The notes: generated by a model not told the origin, from the letters alone. A DNA stretch of 64,000 nt from Oscillospiraceae bacterium (GCA_017452505.1 JAFTMI010000027.1:1-64000); one strand, 5' to 3'; positions 34,237 through 42,783 are shown, counted from the first letter of the stretch. A program made the numbers and translations.

Positions 34237-34756
34237 TAGCACATTTTCATATCAAGATGTTCTCGCAAACTTTGGAGAAGAAAAAGTTGCACAAAGATAC
34301 ACAAGTATCTTCACGCAAATGGATGGATTTATTCGAAGAAATAAGTATGAGGGTAAAGTGATTATATGCCCAAGTATTCTCAACCAGTTGGTGATAGATT
34401 ATTTCACAGACATATACCGGCTCAAAGAATTTCATCATATAGATTTGACTAACTACATTAAAATTACCGCTTATATGTCATACTGGCTAGTTAGAAGAAA
34501 ACCTTTGCAGGTCATCAAAGATGATATCGAAGATATTGATTTGGCGTTTTGCAATGAGAACTTTGTCCTAAGTTATATCATGCGTTTTTTGCAAGGTTCT
34601 GTTGTTAACGTACATGATGAAAATGGTGTATACCATGAATTTGTTTCAACACTGAGTTACGCTTTGAGATATCGAACACTTACGCCTCAAATGATTGAAC
34701 TTATGTTGGAAGGATTTATGGGCGGTAAAGTTTTTCAGAAAACCAGTCTAGAATAA
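34226..34756 (+). CDS. Partner protein of the alarmone synthetase unit, unknown
   Basis: A 176-residue, mostly helical protein preceded by GAGGAGG within the previous gene and overlapping it by 11 bp, which implies coupled translation. No catalytic motif or membrane helix that I recognise (central segment NYIKITAYMSYWLVRRK). A strong terminator follows. The conserved-looking tight operon suggests that it works with the synthetase. Confidence 0.7.
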   Translation: MANNSTFSYQDVLANFGEEKVAQRYTSIFTQMDGFIRRNKYEGKVIICPSILNQLVIDYFTDIYRLKEFHHIDLTNYIKITAYMSYWLVRRKPLQVIKDDIEDIDLAFCNENFVLSYIMRFLQGSVVNVHDENGVYHEFVSTLSYALRYRTLTPQMIELMLEGFMGGKVFQKTSLE

Positions 34757-34772
34757 TTAAATAAAGTCTGTT

Positions 34773-34802
34773 GTGCCCAGGGGTCCCCCTGGGCACTTTG
34801 TT
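34773..34802 (+). terminator. Terminator of the alarmone synthetase operon
   Basis: GTGCCCAGGGG pairs with CCCCTGGGCAC across two bases, then TTTGTTTAAT. It ends the plus-strand unit before the convergent XRE gene. Confidence 0.8.
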
Positions 34803-34902
34803 TAATAACAATCATAAACACAATTCCGCATTAGATTAGTATTTAGCTAATGTGTATACAGATTAATGCTGCACTTCCGTCTATAGGTAACCGTCTTGGG
34901 GT

Positions 34903-36078
34903 TTACTTCTTATCTCTGCTTGAATTAAAATCGATTACGATAGGTTTGGACAGCGACTCAGCGCTTAGATATCCGCTAGGCAACCCACATATTTCTTCAA
35001 TGTCTTTAGATGGCAATCTAAATAAGGAAGTGAACTCCTCTTTTGTATAGTCTCCACGATCAATTAACATTTGCGATGCAGTACGAAGAATAACAGCATT
35101 CTCACAAGGCCAAACATCGTCATACGGTTCATTCTTACGCCACCGTTTTGCAGATATCTGCTTCTGAATATATATCATTTGATTCTCAGAAAAAACTTCT
35201 AATTCGCGGCAACGATAAACCATTGCCTGAATGGAAACTTTCCATTTTTCTTTAAGTGGAAGAAAAGACATCAGCGACGTGGATCGAATGTCTAACAAAA
35301 ATGAAACTCTAGGCAACAAAAAGCAGGAAGCAAATTGATTTGCTTCTCGCTCAATTCTATTAAGAGTATTCCTGTCCTCTAATTCGACTTGTGAAATATC
35401 TTGATGAAGAAGAAGGTGTCCTAGCTCATGTGCCATATTGAATCGTGTCCGAACAGCACACTCTTTTTGAAGGTCTAAAAAAATAAAAGGCCGTTTTCCA
35501 ATAACCGCTGAACACGCATCTGTTTCAGAAAAGCCCGTCTTGACTGATGCTACAACAATGCCATGAGATTCCAACAATCTGGACATATTTGATATTGGAG
35601 CCGTACCGATCTTCCAGTACTTTCTTAAAAACATTGTAATTTCTTCAATATCGTCATATGAATACGATGCGCTTTGTAGGAATTTTTCTGGAAGTGTGGG
35701 CAGGTCTGCATCTGGGAAAAGAATTTCCTCGGCCAAGATTTTAGATAACTGTGCTGCCCATTGTATCTTTACAGTTAAGATGTCTTTTGCTCGTACAGCG
35801 TTGGTTTTTAGACTACGAAAAAAAACTGTACCTTGATTTTCCGGGGCAGAAAGCGGCTTGTGAAAAAAAGAAAGCGGCATATTCAAGCTGCGAGCAATTT
35901 CATTTATGACAATACTGCTAGGCTCAGCTATTCCAAGTTCATATTTTGAAATAGCTTGCCTCGTAACACCGACACAGGAAGCCAGGTCAATGGCAGTCAT
36001 TCCTCTTGCTAATCGTGCTTCACGAATTCGCTCCGGGACTAACGGCTCAATTGGCTGGAACCTAAATTGCTTTGGCAT
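34903..36078 (-). CDS. XRE-family regulator fused to ImmA/IrrE metallopeptidase
   Basis: A 391-residue protein. Residues about 15-70 are a Cro/C1-type HTH (RGMTAIDLASCVGVTRQAIS). About 165-300 is an ImmA/IrrE (COG2856) zinc peptidase domain with NMAHELGHLLLH (HExxH). In the ICEBs1 system ImmA cleaves the repressor ImmR; fused forms act as damage- or stress-controlled regulators of mobile elements and defence genes. GGGAGG precedes the ATG. It is 18 bp downstream of the 36097-36723 gene and shares its promoter. Confidence 0.88.
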   Translation of the reverse strand: MPKQFRFQPIEPLVPERIREARLARGMTAIDLASCVGVTRQAISKYELGIAEPSSIVINEIARSLNMPLSFFHKPLSAPENQGTVFFRSLKTNAVRAKDILTVKIQWAAQLSKILAEEILFPDADLPTLPEKFLQSASYSYDDIEEITMFLRKYWKIGTAPISNMSRLLESHGIVVASVKTGFSETDACSAVIGKRPFIFLDLQKECAVRTRFNMAHELGHLLLHQDISQVELEDRNTLNRIEREANQFASCFLLPRVSFLLDIRSTSLMSFLPLKEKWKVSIQAMVYRCRELEVFSENQMIYIQKQISAKRWRKNEPYDDVWPCENAVILRTASQMLIDRGDYTKEEFTSLFRLPSKDIEEICGLPSGYLSAESLSKPIVIDFNSSRDKK

Positions 36079-36096
36079 AGTGTTTGCCTCCCATTT

Positions 36097-36723
36097 TTAT
36101 TTTGCTTCTTCCTGTCTATCTCGAAGTGCATTTTTGAAATCCAGCACAATTTCGTCATTGACAGGCTCACTATCAACGATGGTCAATCCTCTAACGACAC
36201 TATTCAAATCAACTTGCTGTGCCCAAGCTCCCATGTCAGGAGTCGGGATACCACAACAAACGAATGAGGGAAGTGCTGATCCGTAACCATGGGTCAAAAT
36301 CCCATAAATATTTTTCTCAGCGCTGAACGCAGGCTCAAAACCCTCCATGGCAATTTGCCCATTCAGGCAATAATCATTACGAAAAATACAGTCGCGCGGC
36401 AAAGACCAAACATGTGGAGTCTGGCTTACGGTCAATACAAAGTTGCCCTGACGAAGTTCAAGATGTTTGTGGTTCATTCTTGAATTGGGAACAAAACAGC
36501 TCTCAAAAGGGAGCATGCCCTCCCGAGCACGACGATCCAGTTCATACTCAACAGCCCAATTCTTTAGATGGGGCAAAATCTGCCGACCTAAAACTCCCCC
36601 TAAAAAATCAAAGGTGTCCGCAGCTTCCTTCGCTAATGCATAGGCAGCAGTAAAGGCAGGGAGCAGAACCATTGCAACACTTGGAGTAATAATATCTTTT
36701 TCGATATCAACATTCTTGACCAT
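36097..36723 (-). CDS. Unknown protein paired with ImmA/IrrE regulator
   Basis: A 208-residue protein from the ATG at 36723 (AGGAGG ahead; the frame runs upstream but past the promoter). A weakly hydrophobic stretch (TPSVAMVLLPAFTAAYALA, about 12-30) is followed by a soluble domain with NHKHLELRQGNFVL and a C-terminal DFKNALRDR. This fits the DUF4393-like small proteins only loosely, and I give no family. It may be a substrate or partner of the peptidase-regulator. Confidence 0.6.
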   Translation of the reverse strand: MVKNVDIEKDIITPSVAMVLLPAFTAAYALAKEAADTFDFLGGVLGRQILPHLKNWAVEYELDRRAREGMLPFESCFVPNSRMNHKHLELRQGNFVLTVSQTPHVWSLPRDCIFRNDYCLNGQIAMEGFEPAFSAEKNIYGILTHGYGSALPSFVCCGIPTPDMGAWAQQVDLNSVVRGLTIVDSEPVNDEIVLDFKNALRDRQEEAK

Positions 36724-36787
36724 AGGTGCCTCCTGTAACATCAAAGTGGTATGCACCTATATTACTAAAAAAAGCCCGTTTTGTCAA
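36722..36787 (-). promoter_or_regulatory. Promoter and operator of the ImmA/IrrE pair
   Basis: On the minus strand TTGACA (36787-36782), 17 bases, TAATAT (36764-36759): near-consensus. ATAGGTGC (36722-36729) is mirrored by GCACCTAT (36753-36760), an 8-bp inverted repeat spanning the -10 edge to the start codon, a plausible operator for the XRE protein. Confidence 0.7.
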
Positions 36788-36915
36788 CTATATAATCCAG
36801 AATAAGTTTTTGTGTTTCGTACGTCTGTGTCGTAATGTGCAAACACATTACGTGTTGATGATACTTGCGTGCATTATTCAACACCTCAAAATCGGCCGTT
36901 CTCAAAGTAAACAGC

Positions 36916-36955
36916 AAATCCGAACCCTTCACCAACAGGTATAAAGTTCGGATTT
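36916..36955 (+). terminator. Hairpin in the 36790-37190 gap
   Basis: AAATCCGAAC pairs perfectly with GTTCGGATTT, followed by GTCTTGTTTG on the plus strand. A weak terminator or remnant; the gap has otherwise only the XRE remnant at 37017-37112. Confidence 0.4.
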
Positions 36956-37016
36956 GTCTTGTTTGGTTAAAAGGTATTCATTGATGCATATCTTTATCTT
37001 CCGCTAAAGAATATAG

Positions 37017-37112
37017 TCAAAGAAGGTCGGCTGCTTCTTCACAGGTCAGATCCAGTTCTTCCCGCACACGGTGGTATCTATTCTTGTTCTCTTTTGTAGA
37101 TGCCCTGCCCAT
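37017..37112 (-). pseudogene. Truncated XRE-type regulator remnant
   Basis: A 31-codon frame starting MGRASTKENKNRYH and continuing HRVREELDLTCEEAADLL, then stop. It resembles the N-terminus of small clostridial HTH proteins whose helix-turn-helix continues well beyond this point. GAGAGG lies upstream. It is either a decayed gene or a micro-ORF. Confidence 0.4.
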
Positions 37113-37189
37113 CTGTAAATATACCTCTCATAATTTGAGGTTTTCATTATACGACTAAAAATGTTTACGCAAACTAAAAATACGATAGC

Positions 37190-37906
37190 CTATCCATTCG
37201 TATTTTTGCACTTTTTATTCCGTAGTTTTTTCCGTTTCTTGCCATATACGACAGCGAAGATATAGTATGATGTTAGCACCAACCATGGAAGCCAGAGTGC
37301 AATCCAGTTTTCCCGAACAAAGTTATCTAGTATTGGGATGCAAATACAAACTAAAAGGATTACAATACAGTTGATTATTACGGGGAGAAACTCTGTCAAC
37401 ATTGTTTTAAGAATGCGCTTGATTGCTACACTCAGTTCTTTTTTGTCGTTCTGCACTATGTTATCTTTCTCTGTATGATTACGAAACCTGAAATCAATGT
37501 AAAAGCTTAGAAAATACACGAAGATCGGCAGCGCTGGTAACCATCCTTCATAATATTGGGTGATTAATGCAAAAGCTAAAACAAAACCATATATTAAAGA
37601 CTTAATGGATTTATTGATTGCATTTGACACCCAAAACCGATTGATAAAAAATGCAATAACTCTACAAAGTATTACCGAAGCAAGAAACAAGGCATCCGAC
37701 AACTCTTCGGGGACATAAGTTTTCAAAGCATATGGCAATAAGACAACAAATGCATATATAGGATATGCTGCTAATCTAGCAGGAAACCTCTCCACTGCAT
37801 CCTGCCGTTTTGAATTATTGTTTGTCCATTGTACCAAAGAGAAGAAGCAAAAAAACAGGCCGGTTGAACCTAAAAGGCACAGGATTGTAATAAGGTATCT
37901 GGGCAT
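37190..37906 (-). CDS. Multi-pass membrane protein, unknown
   Basis: A 238-residue protein with about six hydrophobic helices (about 4-25, 48-64, 70-92, 105-122, 170-190, 200-222) and a Lys/Arg-rich C-terminus. AAAGGAG precedes the ATG. It lies 21 bp after the ATPase gene on the same strand, so the pair probably forms an operon. No family recognised. Confidence 0.65.
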   Translation of the reverse strand: MPRYLITILCLLGSTGLFFCFFSLVQWTNNNSKRQDAVERFPARLAAYPIYAFVVLLPYALKTYVPEELSDALFLASVILCRVIAFFINRFWVSNAINKSIKSLIYGFVLAFALITQYYEGWLPALPIFVYFLSFYIDFRFRNHTEKDNIVQNDKKELSVAIKRILKTMLTEFLPVIINCIVILLVCICIPILDNFVRENWIALWLPWLVLTSYYIFAVVYGKKRKKLRNKKCKNTNG

Positions 37907-37927
37907 GTTTTTCTCCTTTCCCTGCTA

Positions 37928-39181
37928 TCACATATCCAGACTGTCCGCATTTAGCAGGAAGTCATACACGCTGATGACCAAGATTCCATCATCGGTGTAC
38001 CAGGGAGCGGGGGTGTCCTTGACCACGATGATTTTTTTGAAAGTATCATCGATGCGGAGCAGGGAGTTGGATTCCTGCTGCATTTTTGCTTCATCCGGAA
38101 TGGCGAAAGCAGACTGGACATAGTAGCGCTTGGAGCCCTTGTTGCACACAAAGTCCACTTCCAACTGCTTACGAACCGCTTTTCCCTCACCGTCTTTTCC
38201 GGACACGCATACCAGACCAACATCCACATTGAAATCCCTTGCGATCAATTCATTGAACAGAATGTTTTCCATAGTGTGGTTTTCTTCAATCTGCCGGAAG
38301 TTGATCCTGGCATTACGCAGACCCACATCGCTGAAATAATACTTCTGAGGGGTGTCAATGTATTTTCTGCCCTTGATGTCATAGCGGGTCGCCCGACTGA
38401 CAATGAAGGAGTCGCACAGATAATCCAGATAGCTCTTGACGGTGTTTACGCTGATCTTGATGTTCTTTTTAGTTTTGAAAGTATCTGCCAGCTTTTTGGG
38501 ATTGGTCAGCGAGCCGATACCAGAGGAAAGGATATTGATCAATTCCTCAAATTCATCCTTGTTGCGAATTCTGTGGCGACCAACAATGTCATTAACATAG
38601 GTTTCGTCAAACAGTCGCTTCAGAAGCTCGATTTTCTGCTCCGGAGTGGACAGTAGCACTACAGGAGGCAAACCGCCATAGAGAACATACTCTTTCCAGC
38701 CGTCATACTTGTTGCCCTCATAAGCGGACATAAATTCTGCAAAGGACAAGGGGTTGATATGCAACTCGTCACCACGGCCCCGAAACTCAGTAATGATATC
38801 CTTGGACAGGAATTTTGCGTTGCTGCCGGTAACATACACATCCACATTGGAGATACGCATAAGCCCATTTAGTACGGATTCAAACTCTCCCAGCAGCTGT
38901 ACTTCGTCAAGAAGGATATAGTACATCTGATCATCAGCAATCTGTTCCTTAATGTGGGGGTAAAGCACTTCCGGATCGCGGAACTTCTTGCTTTCAAAGG
39001 AATCAAAAGCAATTTCAATAATATGATCCCCTGCAACATTGCAGGAACGCAGGTGCTGCTTAAACAAGGTAAACAGCAAATAGGATTTTCCGCATCGTCG
39101 CATACCAGTAATGACCTTAATTAGTCCGTTATGCTTTTTGGCTATCAATTTGTTCAGGTAATAGTCACGCTTGATCTCCAA
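37928..39181 (-). CDS. AAA_14/DUF4143 family ATPase
   Basis: A 417-residue ATPase of the archaeal-type ATP-binding family common in gut bacteria. Walker A is GMRRCGKSYLL (about 26-36), Walker B is YILLDEVQ (about 90-97), sensor VTGSNAKFLS follows, and the DUF4143 nuclease-like domain covers about 195-400 (ENILFNELIARDFNV, LEVDFVCN with acidic residues). I choose the TTG at 39181 because AGGAG lies eight bases ahead of it and the promoter at 39236-39264 rules out the longest frame; the ATG at 39211 is an alternative. Function is unknown, with defence or toxin-antitoxin roles suspected. Confidence 0.82.
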   Translation of the reverse strand: MEIKRDYYLNKLIAKKHNGLIKVITGMRRCGKSYLLFTLFKQHLRSCNVAGDHIIEIAFDSFESKKFRDPEVLYPHIKEQIADDQMYYILLDEVQLLGEFESVLNGLMRISNVDVYVTGSNAKFLSKDIITEFRGRGDELHINPLSFAEFMSAYEGNKYDGWKEYVLYGGLPPVVLLSTPEQKIELLKRLFDETYVNDIVGRHRIRNKDEFEELINILSSGIGSLTNPKKLADTFKTKKNIKISVNTVKSYLDYLCDSFIVSRATRYDIKGRKYIDTPQKYYFSDVGLRNARINFRQIEENHTMENILFNELIARDFNVDVGLVCVSGKDGEGKAVRKQLEVDFVCNKGSKRYYVQSAFAIPDEAKMQQESNSLLRIDDTFKKIIVVKDTPAPWYTDDGILVISVYDFLLNADSLDM

Positions 39182-39192
39182 CTCAATCACTC

Positions 39193-39288
39193 CTATTGAA
39201 AATAATTGCATCTTTCTTAATCTTTTTTCAATAGAATTATATCCCAAAATAAAGCGTTCGTCAACGGCTATTGAAAATTTTTGCATCT
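39193..39288 (-). promoter_or_regulatory. Promoter flanked by duplicated 21-mers
   Basis: On the minus strand TTGACG (39264-39259), 17 bases, TATAAT (39241-39236). CTATTGAAAA..TTGCATCT occurs at 39193-39213 and again at 39268-39288 (19 of 21 identical), one copy on each side of the promoter, as expected for a repressor that loops or clamps it. Confidence 0.7.
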
Positions 39289-39423
39289 AAACACAGAAAA
39301 GTTCAACGCATATAGCAAACAAATTTGGGCACCGGGTTTTGTTTGATTCCAATATTGAGATTGTGTTTTTTATGGGTTCGTGATACAATTTGTTATAAGG
39401 ATGTAATAAGGTAGGTGAAACAA

Positions 39424-41007
39424 ATGGATAAGGAGCAGCAGCAAATTTCCATTGCTGATGTTTACCAAATGATGAAGCAAGGACAGTTACGGGTACCTGC
39501 GTATCAACGTGAATTCGTTTGGAGCGAAAGTCAGCAGGAACTGCTGATTGATAGCATTATGCAAGGGATATATGTCGGGCAGATGTTCATTGCAAAAGGT
39601 GAACAGTGTGATAGCTACGACATTATAGATGGCCAGCAAAGAATAAAGACTATCTGTAATTTTATTGATAATAATTTTCAGATTAACACGATTGTTTTTG
39701 ACGAATCTCAACGAGAAGAATTTCTAAACAAAAAGCTGCATTTCTTTGTGCTTAATGATGTTATCAGCACAGAAAAGATAACCGAAGTCTTCCGCTTAAT
39801 AAATACCGCAGGTGAGCCGCTTACTGCTCAAGAAATCCGTCGAATAAACGCAAAAGGAAACTTTGCCGAAACGGTAAAAGCAATAACAAACGCGGCTTAT
39901 CCGCAAAAAACGAATGCTACCGATCCCTCTCCACACGGCTTTACAACAAATATATGGGAGAAGTTTGGGGTTCTTTCAAGCAAAGAACTAAAGCAAGGGG
40001 CAGACGAGGTTCTAATTTCCAGAATTCTCTTGGCGATCATCCAAGGTCACTGTCAACCGCATGATGAAGCTTTGTTGGATGAAGTATACAAAACAAATAG
40101 TGACCTGCACAAAGAAATTGAAGCCAAACTTGAAGATTTTCCGATTTCTGTTCTTATCTTACGGTTAGAAGAAACGCTTTCGCTGTTGGCGATGCCTATG
40201 GTAGATATAAACGGATTGTCAAAAGAATGCTTCTATATCAGCTTCTTATCGCTATACAATTTACTACTTGAAGGAGCTAAAATAACCAATTCCACATCCC
40301 TAAGTCTGGCATTTAGCGAGATCAATCAACTAGTACCCCCTGATACTATATCGGAAAAACAGTACTCCTGCCTAATGGACTATGCTAAATTCCAAATTAC
40401 GCAGAAATGCATAGAGGAAAAAGCGGGCGACGCGATTGGTATAAATGAACTGGAAGCGGCTCTGTATCGCGCAAAAGTTGAAACTGCAGGATATGAGTTT
40501 AAGCAGGGCATATTGTTTTTGGATGAGCAACGCAATGAGAATGAACATCTAATGAATGCAATTCTAGAAACAATATGCGGAATGGCAAATTCTTGCCTAT
40601 CTGGCTCTGCCTACTTGTTTATTGGCATAGCAGATAAGAAGCAAGATGCTCTGCGAATTGCAGAGCTTGACCATATCAAACCGGCATTTGTGGCGGATCA
40701 CTACATTGTAGGAATTGAGAGAGAAGCCAAGGCCTTAAATATCTCCGTCGAAGGATATTGCAGACGGATCAAAAATGCAATTGATACACCCAAACTGTCC
40801 AAAGCATTAGCCTTGTCGGTTCTCCCCAATATAGACATCGTACGATATCGGGATCTTTCTGTTCTTCGGATAGAAGTTCCTCCGCAAAACGAAATCTCCT
40901 ACTTTGATGGTAAGATTTATATTAGAAAACATAGCAATACAGAGGAAGTGACTTTGGCCTGTGACATCGTCGCAATAGCAAATCGCTTCTTTTACAAAAA
41001 CAAGTAA
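39424..41007 (+). CDS. DUF262 (GmrSD/ParB-like) protein fused to AlbA_2 domain
   Basis: A 527-residue protein from the ATG at 39424 (GGTAGGTG ahead). Residues about 1-190 are a DUF262 domain: VPAYQREFVW, LIDSIMQG and DGQQRIKT (the DGQQR motif shared with GmrS, SspE and other anti-phage NTPase/nucleases). About 365-475 match the Schlafen AlbA_2 domain (ETAGYEFKQG, SAYLFIGIADKK). No HNH domain (DUF1524/GmrD) is seen, so the AlbA_2 part replaces it. DUF262 proteins sense or restrict modified phage DNA. The next gene starts 63 bp later on the same strand. Confidence 0.8.
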   Translation: MDKEQQQISIADVYQMMKQGQLRVPAYQREFVWSESQQELLIDSIMQGIYVGQMFIAKGEQCDSYDIIDGQQRIKTICNFIDNNFQINTIVFDESQREEFLNKKLHFFVLNDVISTEKITEVFRLINTAGEPLTAQEIRRINAKGNFAETVKAITNAAYPQKTNATDPSPHGFTTNIWEKFGVLSSKELKQGADEVLISRILLAIIQGHCQPHDEALLDEVYKTNSDLHKEIEAKLEDFPISVLILRLEETLSLLAMPMVDINGLSKECFYISFLSLYNLLLEGAKITNSTSLSLAFSEINQLVPPDTISEKQYSCLMDYAKFQITQKCIEEKAGDAIGINELEAALYRAKVETAGYEFKQGILFLDEQRNENEHLMNAILETICGMANSCLSGSAYLFIGIADKKQDALRIAELDHIKPAFVADHYIVGIEREAKALNISVEGYCRRIKNAIDTPKLSKALALSVLPNIDIVRYRDLSVLRIEVPPQNEISYFDGKIYIRKHSNTEEVTLACDIVAIANRFFYKNK

Positions 41008-41070
41008 ATATAAGTAAAGAACGACTTGAACAGGCTGCAACCAATTAATCCAAAACAAAGGAGGAACTCT

Positions 41071-42591
41071 ATGGAAGAGCACAATACGGTATATACAGAA
41101 GCATATACTTTTCTCTTTGATGCAGACAACGAAGCGTTCGACGGGTACTATGGAGCTCCTTGTGGTGAAATGCTTTTTAGTGCAGTTTTGTCATTGCAAC
41201 AGCCGGTCTGTACTAGACTTTTCGCCGGAGATCTGGTGCTGGCACAACATTGCCAACAAATAACTGCAGTAAAGAAATCCTCCACACAAAATGGTTACAC
41301 ACTTCATATGGACAACGACCTATATGTCTCTATACTGACCGAGCTGGTTAGTTCCATTAAAGAGCGGGATAATTTTATCGTTGTTCCCAATATTGCAATG
41401 ACACTGGGGAAACATAACATATTTTCAATTACGCTCGGTAACATTACCGATGTGGCTTGGCAAGATGTTTGTCAAAAACTGATGGGAGCAACGGGTTTTG
41501 TTGCCTCCTTCCAGCTTGATATGGGGAATCCACTCCATACGGATCTGTTCATCCATTCCCTCATTGCGCATGGCTTTTTGTATGGAAATGAACTGAATAT
41601 ATTACAACTGCCATTTGAAGACCAAGAAGAGCTGATTCCTTTGTGGATACAGGATCAGCCTGATATTCAAGTCCGTTTTATGGATTTGGACGATTTTGAA
41701 AAACGTTGCCCTCAAATGCCTACTGCAGAAGACCTATCCTCTGCAGGTTCCCGGTATGTGGAACTAATGGAGAAAAAAGGTGAGCCCAATCTGTATCAAC
41801 GGTTAGCCTACGCCCTCCTTCATAATGACGATATTGCAGATTGTGATTTTACAATTTCAGGATCTTTTTCTTGGGAGCAGGTCAACATCCCGGAAAACAA
41901 GCTTACAAAATATGCACTTAATATGGAGCACGAAGGAAGCGGAAAAGGAAAGGCTAAACTATTCCAACAGCTCTTAAACATTACGAAGGATGATTGGCGT
42001 TATCTTGCTGCCCAGATTGAAAATGCCATAGAATATGGCACCTTACAAAACGTACGGCAAACGGAACACGGCGTGCAATTCCATATCGATATACCCATCA
42101 AAGGCTTAAACGATGTGTCCCGAATAGTGCGAACAGCATGGATTATACGGCAACCGCAGCAGTGTTCTTTGACCACAGCATACATATTGGATAAATCTCA
42201 GCAGACAGAAGCCGAGGGAGAACAGCCACTTATTGTGCAAGATACTAATCCGGAGTTGTTCTGTTCCTTGTTGTACGGTTATGCTAGTGGTGCCGGTGAG
42301 CGAGCAGCAAAAAATTGTGTTCCTACTCCAATGTACATCCATGGATACAACGAACCGATTATGGACGGAGCAGCAGGCTTTGCCTGGGTTGTTATCCACG
42401 ACGCAAGGAAACAGTTCCCTCGTTGGTTGAAAAAACATCAGATTGGACATTTGAGGTATAATGGTGGCTGGGCCGTTCATGCGAAAGGATGTGGACAATC
42501 CTCTGCCCGGGCAAAGGCATATGCAAATGCTTTTGCAAAAGTCCTGCGTCAAAACGGCATTGATTGTACCGTAGAATCCCGGCTTGACTAA
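41071..42591 (+). CDS. DUF6883-like domain protein, unknown
   Basis: A 506-residue protein, ATG at 41071 with AAGGAGG ahead. The middle region (about 280-380: IPENKLTKYALN, GSGKGKAKLF, VRTAWIIR) resembles DUF6883, a small domain found with toxins and immunity proteins. The C-terminal end (KAYANAFAKVLRQNGID, and SSARAKAYA) looks like a second alpha/beta domain. The N-terminal 250 residues match nothing I know. It lies 63 bp after the DUF262 fusion and may belong to the same defence unit; it is the last gene before the right end. Confidence 0.65.
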   Translation: MEEHNTVYTEAYTFLFDADNEAFDGYYGAPCGEMLFSAVLSLQQPVCTRLFAGDLVLAQHCQQITAVKKSSTQNGYTLHMDNDLYVSILTELVSSIKERDNFIVVPNIAMTLGKHNIFSITLGNITDVAWQDVCQKLMGATGFVASFQLDMGNPLHTDLFIHSLIAHGFLYGNELNILQLPFEDQEELIPLWIQDQPDIQVRFMDLDDFEKRCPQMPTAEDLSSAGSRYVELMEKKGEPNLYQRLAYALLHNDDIADCDFTISGSFSWEQVNIPENKLTKYALNMEHEGSGKGKAKLFQQLLNITKDDWRYLAAQIENAIEYGTLQNVRQTEHGVQFHIDIPIKGLNDVSRIVRTAWIIRQPQQCSLTTAYILDKSQQTEAEGEQPLIVQDTNPELFCSLLYGYASGAGERAAKNCVPTPMYIHGYNEPIMDGAAGFAWVVIHDARKQFPRWLKKHQIGHLRYNGGWAVHAKGCGQSSARAKAYANAFAKVLRQNGIDCTVESRLD

Positions 42592-42709
42592 AGTTATAAT
42601 CAATGAGATAGCAATATCCCTACCAATGCAATCTGCCATGTAAGTACCTATATTAATGTTCTTCTGCCGCGAAAACAGGTTTTGGACGAAATGGCAGACA
42701 AACAAAAAC

Positions 42710-42758
42710 AAGACCCGGGAAAGGCGTTTTTTGCACCTTCCTCGGGTCTTGTGTTTTT
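42710..42758 (+). terminator. Terminator of the right-end cargo operon
   Basis: AAGACCCG pairs with CGGGTCTT with an inner AAGG/CCTT pairing, followed by GTGTTTTTGTG. Confidence 0.7.
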
Positions 42759-42783
42759 GTGTCCTATATCATATCGGCTCTCT

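Noticed and set aside
25214-42592. A conjugative element (ICE) with transfer genes
   Set aside because: No relaxase, coupling protein, VirB4 or similar protein is encoded, so only an integrative island can be supported.
42106-42711. Minus-strand 201-codon frame starting FLFVCHF
   Set aside because: Antisense of the DUF6883-like gene. Only its first codons are of interest, as an att-like core.
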